This document shows positions 6,381 to 10,738 of a stretch of 10,738 bases of DNA, in pieces. The position numbers and the translations under genes are program-made. This DNA is from Actinomycetota bacterium (GTDB lineage Bacteria; Actinomycetota; Actinomycetes; S36-B12; UBA10799), in the NCBI GenBank assembly GCA_030837395.1, contig JAUPKO010000918.1, positions 1-10,738 of the forward strand. The letters run 5' to 3'. Below the pieces are notes generated by a model. That model did no database searches. It was not told the origin of the DNA and saw nothing but the letters and a program-made list of their open reading frames with translations. Each line of letters begins with the position of its first letter. Position 1 is the stretch's first letter.

Positions 6381-9017
6381 CTAGTCGATCGGTTCGGGCG
6401 CGGGCCGGCCATACAACCAGCCCTGACCGTGGCGCCACCCCTGCTCGGCGAGCACGGCGGCCTCGGCCGACGTCTCGATGCCCTCCGCCACCGAATCAAG
6501 CTCGAGCCCGCGCGCGAGTCCCACCAGTGCGTCTGCCAGGCGCACACAGGTGTCGTCGCCGTCACCGATACCCGCGGTGAAGCTGCGATCCAGCTTCAAC
6601 CCGGCAACCGGCAGGTCGCGCAGATGGCTGATCGAGGAATACCCCGTGCCGAAGTCATCGACGAACCAGCCGATACCCATCGCGGCCAGATCGGCGATGG
6701 CCCCGGCCACCTTGTCGTCGACGGTGAGCAGCGCGGTCTCGGTCACCTCCAGGTGTAGTCGGGCGGGGTTCACCTGGGCCGTGGCGAGGGCGTCGGCCAC
6801 CAGTTGGGAGTAGGGGGTGCGAGCCAGGGTCACGGTCGAGACGTTGACCGCCACGAAGCGTTCGGCCGACATCGACGCCATCACCTCGATGGAGCGTCGC
6901 ATCACCGCCACGTCAAGGTCGCAGATCAAACTCGACGCCTCGGCGACCGGCAGGAAGGCGCCCGGTTGCACCCAGTCGTCCCCATGGCGCCACCTGATCA
7001 AGGCCTCATAGCCGTCGATCTGACCCGAATCGAGTCTCACGATCGGTTGGAACCATGGCACAAACTCGCCCTCGCGCAGTCCCTGTCGGATCTCCTTCTC
7101 CAGCGCCACCCGCCGGGCGGCCTCCTGCGCCAGGCTCGGATCGGCGAAGGCCCAACGGTTGCGCCCCTGGTGTTTGGCCTCACGTAGGGCCAATCCTGCC
7201 TGGTGCAGCAACGACTCCGGTGCGTCGGCGCGACCACCCACGGCGATACCGACGCTGACGGTCACCTGCACCTCCTGCCCGGCTGCCTGCACGACTCCCG
7301 CCGCTGCCGATCGCAATTCGTCAGCACGGCTGGCCGCCGCCGCCCCGGACGACAGCTCTGGCAGCAGCACGAGGAACTCGTCACCGGTGCCCCTGCCCAC
7401 CAGGTCCGCGCCATCTACCGCCGCCACCAGTCGAGCCGCCACGGCGGTGATCACCAAGTCGCCGGCGCCGTACGATAACCCCTCATTGATTGTGGTCAGC
7501 GAGTCGATACCGATGCTCAGCACCCCGACCTTCGCCGCCGAGGAAGATAGCCTCTGCTGGGCGGCCGCGATCCGACCGAGCGTCACCCGACGCACCGCAA
7601 GACCGGTGAGCTGGTCGTGGCCGAGGGCGAATTCGAGTTGGGTACGCGCTTTGACTTCCTCCTCGACATCCCGCAGGGCGGCGATCCGCGCAACGCCGCT
7701 CTCGGTGAAGATCGGATGGATCACCACCTCCATCCAGCGGTAACTGCCGTCGGCACGAATGAACTGGAATTCGCCGCTGGTCGACTCACCGCCGAACACT
7801 CGCGCGCGCATGGCGATCAGCCCACCGCGATGCTCGGGGCGCACGTACTCCAGTGCTGCGTGGCCCAGCACCTCGGTGCTCTCCCATCCGAGCACGCGCG
7901 ACGTCGACTGCGACGCCCAGCGAAGTCGCCCGTCCGGTGCGATCTGCCACACGACGTCGGAGGCGTTCTCCGCCAGCATGCGGTATTGCTCCTCCCGGGC
8001 TGCGAGGTCGTGCTCAGCACGCACCTGCTGCTCGATGTCGCGCAGTCGCACCACCCGTGCGCCCTCACGCTGACCCTGCTCGGGAATCGGACTGCCAGCC
8101 GCCTCGACCCACCGGTACGTCCCATCCGCGCAGCGCCAGCGGTAGCGCAACAGGATCGGCTCACCGGTGTGCTCACTGGCCATCACCGCAGTGCGCACCC
8201 CCGCCACGTCCTCGGGATGGACAAAATCCGCGGCCGTCAATCCGATCATCGCGTCAGGGTCCCAACCGAACATCGTCCGAGCCGACGGCGAGACCCACTG
8301 CAGCACCAGGTCGGCATCCGCCAGCATCACCACGTCGGAGGAGTTCTCGGCCATCAGCCGATAGCGCTGCTCGCTGTCCGCCAGCTCGGCTTGGGCCCGT
8401 GCGTTGTCCCGCGCATCCAGCAGCCTCGACAGGCCATAGCCCAAGTCGGCGGCAAGGTCCTCCAGCAGGTCCTGCGAGGCATCGTCGAAGGCGTCGACCT
8501 CCGAGGCGTAAACCATCAGGGCCCCGTCGATCTCACCCCGTACCACCACCGGCAGCGAAATGGACGCGCGGAACCCCCTGCTGAGCGCCGGGGACAACCA
8601 CGGCTTGAAATCCGCATCGGGTCGCATGTCGTTGAGCACCTGGGTCTGCCGGGTGCGCAGCGCCGTGCCCGTCGGACCACGCCCCAACGGCCCCTCGCCC
8701 CACGAGATCTGCACCTCGTCCAGGTAGTCCGGGTGTTCACCCGCGATCGCCACCGGCCTGACGCTGCGCTGGTCATCGTGCACCGGGGTGCCGTACCAGG
8801 CGAAGGGATAACCTCCGCCCTGCACGATTGCCTCACACATCTGCTGCCGCAGGGTGTGCTCGTCCTGGGCCCGCACGAGGACGCGGTTGCCTTCGCTGAG
8901 CGTGGTCAGGGCCCGCCACACGGAGTCCACACTCACAGCGCGACGTTCTGCCTGCGGCCGGCCCGCCGAGCCAACGCGCTCAGCCCCGTCGTCGGGTGGC
9001 TCACTCATGGCGTTCAC
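6381..9017 (-). CDS. GAF-PAS-PAS-GGDEF-EAL cyclic-di-GMP protein, probable phosphodiesterase
   Basis: 878 residues from GTG 9017. Approximate domain order: GAF 38-201 (GRGPTGTALRTRQ), PAS 213-331, PAS 341-454, GGDEF 461-624, EAL 634-874. No membrane segment, so it is probably cytosolic. The EAL domain has every usual residue: EAL at 671-673, Asn725 in VNVS, Glu757 in LEVTE, Asp787-Asp788 in VDDFGTGYSS, Lys808 in LKLDRSF, Glu845 in VAEGIET and Gln865 in QGWLYGRP. The GGDEF domain is damaged: the motif reads TGDEF, the metal-binding Asp (PleD Asp327) is Gly503, and the RxxD inhibitory site is DxxD. It should therefore hydrolyse cyclic-di-GMP rather than make it, with GAF and PAS domains sensing unknown inputs. 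GTG 9017 is chosen for GGAGG six bases upstream. ATG 9008 is also in frame. The 5' end overlaps the hydrolase gene by 17 bases. Confidence 0.95.
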   Translation of the reverse strand: MNAMSEPPDDGAERVGSAGRPQAERRAVSVDSVWRALTTLSEGNRVLVRAQDEHTLRQQMCEAIVQGGGYPFAWYGTPVHDDQRSVRPVAIAGEHPDYLDEVQISWGEGPLGRGPTGTALRTRQTQVLNDMRPDADFKPWLSPALSRGFRASISLPVVVRGEIDGALMVYASEVDAFDDASQDLLEDLAADLGYGLSRLLDARDNARAQAELADSEQRYRLMAENSSDVVMLADADLVLQWVSPSARTMFGWDPDAMIGLTAADFVHPEDVAGVRTAVMASEHTGEPILLRYRWRCADGTYRWVEAAGSPIPEQGQREGARVVRLRDIEQQVRAEHDLAAREEQYRMLAENASDVVWQIAPDGRLRWASQSTSRVLGWESTEVLGHAALEYVRPEHRGGLIAMRARVFGGESTSGEFQFIRADGSYRWMEVVIHPIFTESGVARIAALRDVEEEVKARTQLEFALGHDQLTGLAVRRVTLGRIAAAQQRLSSSAAKVGVLSIGIDSLTTINEGLSYGAGDLVITAVAARLVAAVDGADLVGRGTGDEFLVLLPELSSGAAAASRADELRSAAAGVVQAAGQEVQVTVSVGIAVGGRADAPESLLHQAGLALREAKHQGRNRWAFADPSLAQEAARRVALEKEIRQGLREGEFVPWFQPIVRLDSGQIDGYEALIRWRHGDDWVQPGAFLPVAEASSLICDLDVAVMRRSIEVMASMSAERFVAVNVSTVTLARTPYSQLVADALATAQVNPARLHLEVTETALLTVDDKVAGAIADLAAMGIGWFVDDFGTGYSSISHLRDLPVAGLKLDRSFTAGIGDGDDTCVRLADALVGLARGLELDSVAEGIETSAEAAVLAEQGWRHGQGWLYGRPAPEPID

Positions 9018-10738
9018 GGCCCGCCTCCGCCACCCAGTGCACCACAAGAGCACGATACGGCTCGCTGCCTTGATAGTCACTGTGAGTCATCACATCGAGG
9101 TTGGTGGCCAGTTCGCTGATGCAGTAGTCCTGCCAGCGCGCCACCGGTGCTTGCGCGGCGGTCTCGCGATCGGAGAAGACCCTGAACCCCAATGGGTCGG
9201 TGCGACGGAACAGATTGACCCAGCGGGCGCTTGCGGCCTCGCCCTGCAGCCTCACCCGGAGGCTGTAATCGGGCACCTCGATCAGCCGCGGCCGCCACGG
9301 GGGCGGGTTGCGCGGAGGTTCGGCGAACGTGCTGGCGGGGGCATCGGGGGCTGCGCTGCGGAACTGCCACGGCGAGTCGATCGGCGCAGTGCCCATCGCC
9401 TCGGGTCCGAAGACAGCAGGGAAGATCCGACCGAACCACGCACGCAGCTGGGAGCCGTAGGTGACCAATCGGACCCGAGACAACTCCGCATCACTCAGGC
9501 GGGTGGCGACCGCCGCCGCGATGGTCGAACCCTGGCTATGCCCGGACAGGATCACCGGCGCCGCCTCCTGCGCGGCCAAGGCCTCACGAATCCGCCGAGT
9601 CACCTCGGGTACCACTCGCTCGGCGTAACACGGCGGACCGAACGGGTGCGCCACCCGCGGCCAGAAGGTGCTGACGTCCCACAGGATTCCGGCCTGCCGC
9701 CGCAGGCTGCCCGATCGTCGCACCCCACTGGCGAACCACAGGATCGCCACCGCCGACCCCACCGTCGCCCACAGCCCAACATCACCCAGTACGTGCAGCG
9801 AGTTCACACTGCTCCACGGCGGCGCACCGGTGGACGCCCCCGCGATTCCGGCAAGCCCGATGAACGCTGTGAGCATCGCCAGCAAGCCCACGAGACGCTC
9901 GAGGCGATGCGAGTATGCGGCGGCGAGCCTGGGGCCCTCGCGGCGGGTGGCCCAGCCGGGTGCGACAGGCACCCCGGCGACACCTCGGGACTTCTCCTCG
10001 GACGCCCGATCCACCGCGAGTTGAGCCACGATCGCGCGGCTGCCCCGCCGCCGCAGCAGCAACCAGGTCGCCGGGATGATCAGCAACGAGCCGAGCAACC
10101 AGAACGGCAACAAGGCCGCGAACCAGAGCAGCAGGCTGGGCACAACCAAGGGCTCCTGTGGCGTCACCGATGGGTGTACCTCGACCTTGCCGCCGATCAG
10201 CAGCGACCGCGTGATCGGCACGACACCGGCGGACACGTAGTCGGCCGCACCCGCGCCACCCAGGCACACGGGCCCCTTTCCCAGGGCGCTGTCCTGCAAC
10301 AACAGCGTGCCGGCGGGCACGGCGACCTCGCCACCGCTCAATACGACACTCGGCAGGGGCCGCGCCACGCCATCGGCCTGGAAGGGCGGACCCTGCGGTA
10401 TCGCGCTGAAACCTGCCGCCTCCACGGTGCCGCCCACAACCGCCACCCCGTCGTGCGTCAGGCACGCGACACCGTCGCGCAGGGTGACTGGGCCGATCGC
10501 CGTCACCTGTGCGGCCGGCGTCGCCGAGGGGCCTAGCGCGATGGCGACGTGACCTGCGGAGCGCTGCGCCGCATAGCTCGACTGCAACTGCGAAACGGAC
10601 TGCGATCCATTGAGCACCGCTGCGATCCCTACCACCAAACTGGCCGAGAACACCAGGGCCACCACCACCCCCGCGCCGAGGATCACCGCCGGACCCGCGC
10701 CGCCCCACGCCTGCCGGCCGTCATATCGGGTGCGGTGG
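9001..10738 (-). CDS. Membrane protein with C-terminal lipase-like alpha/beta-hydrolase domain, N-terminus cut off
   Basis: The frame stays open to the right edge (reading RYDGRQAWGGAGPAV before the GTG at 10686), so the gene begins outside the window. About 578 residues are visible. Numbered from the 10686 codon, helices lie near 1-25, 184-211, 264-284 and 297-321. RRRGSR after the second and GVRRSGSLRR after the fourth put these sides in the cytoplasm. Residues 28-180 would be an outside, beta-rich, Gly/Val-rich domain with two Cys (75 and 141), possibly a disulfide. The C-terminal 330-555 is hydrolase-like: GHSQGS with nucleophile Ser384, likely Asp497 in RRTDPLG and His535 in THSDYQG. Substrate unknown; lipase, esterase or thioesterase are all possible. 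Its stop overlaps the start of the EAL gene by 17 bases. The hydrolase fold is fairly sure, the topology inferred. Confidence 0.86.
   Translation of the reverse strand, partial: HRTRYDGRQAWGGAGPAVILGAGVVVALVFSASLVVGIAAVLNGSQSVSQLQSSYAAQRSAGHVAIALGPSATPAAQVTAIGPVTLRDGVACLTHDGVAVVGGTVEAAGFSAIPQGPPFQADGVARPLPSVVLSGGEVAVPAGTLLLQDSALGKGPVCLGGAGAADYVSAGVVPITRSLLIGGKVEVHPSVTPQEPLVVPSLLLWFAALLPFWLLGSLLIIPATWLLLRRRGSRAIVAQLAVDRASEEKSRGVAGVPVAPGWATRREGPRLAAAYSHRLERLVGLLAMLTAFIGLAGIAGASTGAPPWSSVNSLHVLGDVGLWATVGSAVAILWFASGVRRSGSLRRQAGILWDVSTFWPRVAHPFGPPCYAERVVPEVTRRIREALAAQEAAPVILSGHSQGSTIAAAVATRLSDAELSRVRLVTYGSQLRAWFGRIFPAVFGPEAMGTAPIDSPWQFRSAAPDAPASTFAEPPRNPPPWRPRLIEVPDYSLRVRLQGEAASARWVNLFRRTDPLGFRVFSDRETAAQAPVARWQDYCISELATNLDVMTHSDYQGSEPYRALVVHWVAEAGRERHE
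9024..9028 (-). promoter_or_regulatory. Shine-Dalgarno for the EAL gene, inside hydrolase gene
   Basis: Reverse-strand GGAGG stands six bases before GTG at 9017. It is 15 bases from the ATG at 9008, too far for that start. It lies within the last codons of the hydrolase gene. Confidence 0.6.

Noticed and set aside
7617..9119. Long plus-strand open frame of 500 codons opposite the EAL gene
   Set aside because: It lies wholly antisense to a clearly real multi-domain gene. Its translation is rich in His, Arg, Pro and Gln with no recognisable domain, as expected for shadow frames in GC-rich coding DNA.
8854..10536. Plus-strand open frame of 560 codons opposite the hydrolase gene
   Set aside because: It is antisense to the hydrolase and the start of the EAL gene, has Arg/Gln/His-rich low-complexity translation (GRRDDQQRAEQPERQQGREP), and no domain. 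A base-composition artefact is more likely than a gene.
9001..10686. Reading the hydrolase as complete from GTG 10686
   Set aside because: The frame continues without a stop to 10738, and the GTG would begin inside a membrane helix with a cytoplasmic basic segment before it. The true start lies outside.
1..10738. Mobile elements, CRISPR, tRNA or rRNA genes, toxin-antitoxin or defence system
   Set aside because: No transposase, integrase, repeat array, terminal repeats or structured RNA was seen. Nearly all the sequence is taken by seven recognised or probable coding genes with uniform composition.

Overview
The window is G+C-rich DNA with a strong preference for G or C at third codon positions, GTG starts, tightly packed genes and actinobacterial protein families (DUF5130, an ERAP1-C type aminopeptidase N, an actinobacterial-style membrane alpha/beta hydrolase). 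A high-GC actinobacterium is the best reading. No genus can be named from the sequence alone. From memory, the convergent pair of aminopeptidase N and a DUF5130 gene resembles the Rv2467-Rv2468c arrangement of Mycobacterium tuberculosis.

Layout: the left edge (1-1512, plus strand) holds the C-terminal part of aminopeptidase N. Everything else reads leftward on the minus strand. From right to left it is: a membrane protein with a C-terminal serine hydrolase domain (9001 to beyond 10738, N-terminus cut off); a GAF-PAS-PAS-GGDEF-EAL cyclic-di-GMP protein (6381-9017); a small two-helix LapA/DUF1049 membrane protein (5983-6300); an amidase-signature amidase (4503-5921); 4-alpha-glucanotransferase MalQ (2236-4533); a one-helix small membrane protein (1910-2179); and a DUF5130 protein (1534-1923) that converges on pepN with a 21-base gap.

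Several neighbours overlap: hydrolase/EAL by 17 bases, amidase/malQ by 31, small membrane protein/DUF5130 by 14. In each case a Shine-Dalgarno sequence for the downstream gene lies inside the upstream one, which suggests translational coupling. Two likely transcription units on the minus strand are hydrolase-EAL and (lapA)-amidase-malQ-small membrane protein-DUF5130. Weak promoter-like sequences stand before lapA and the amidase.

Most genes are ordinary housekeeping or accessory metabolism (peptide turnover, alpha-glucan processing, amide hydrolysis). The most interesting part is the right end. There, a membrane protein predicted to carry an extracytoplasmic domain and a cytoplasmic serine hydrolase is coupled to a multi-sensor cyclic-di-GMP protein. 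That protein has a damaged cyclase domain but an intact EAL domain, so it is predicted to act as a phosphodiesterase. I saw no RNA genes, CRISPR arrays, insertion sequences or attachment sites. No gene-free stretch reaches 100 bases; the longest are 6301-6380 and 5922-5982.
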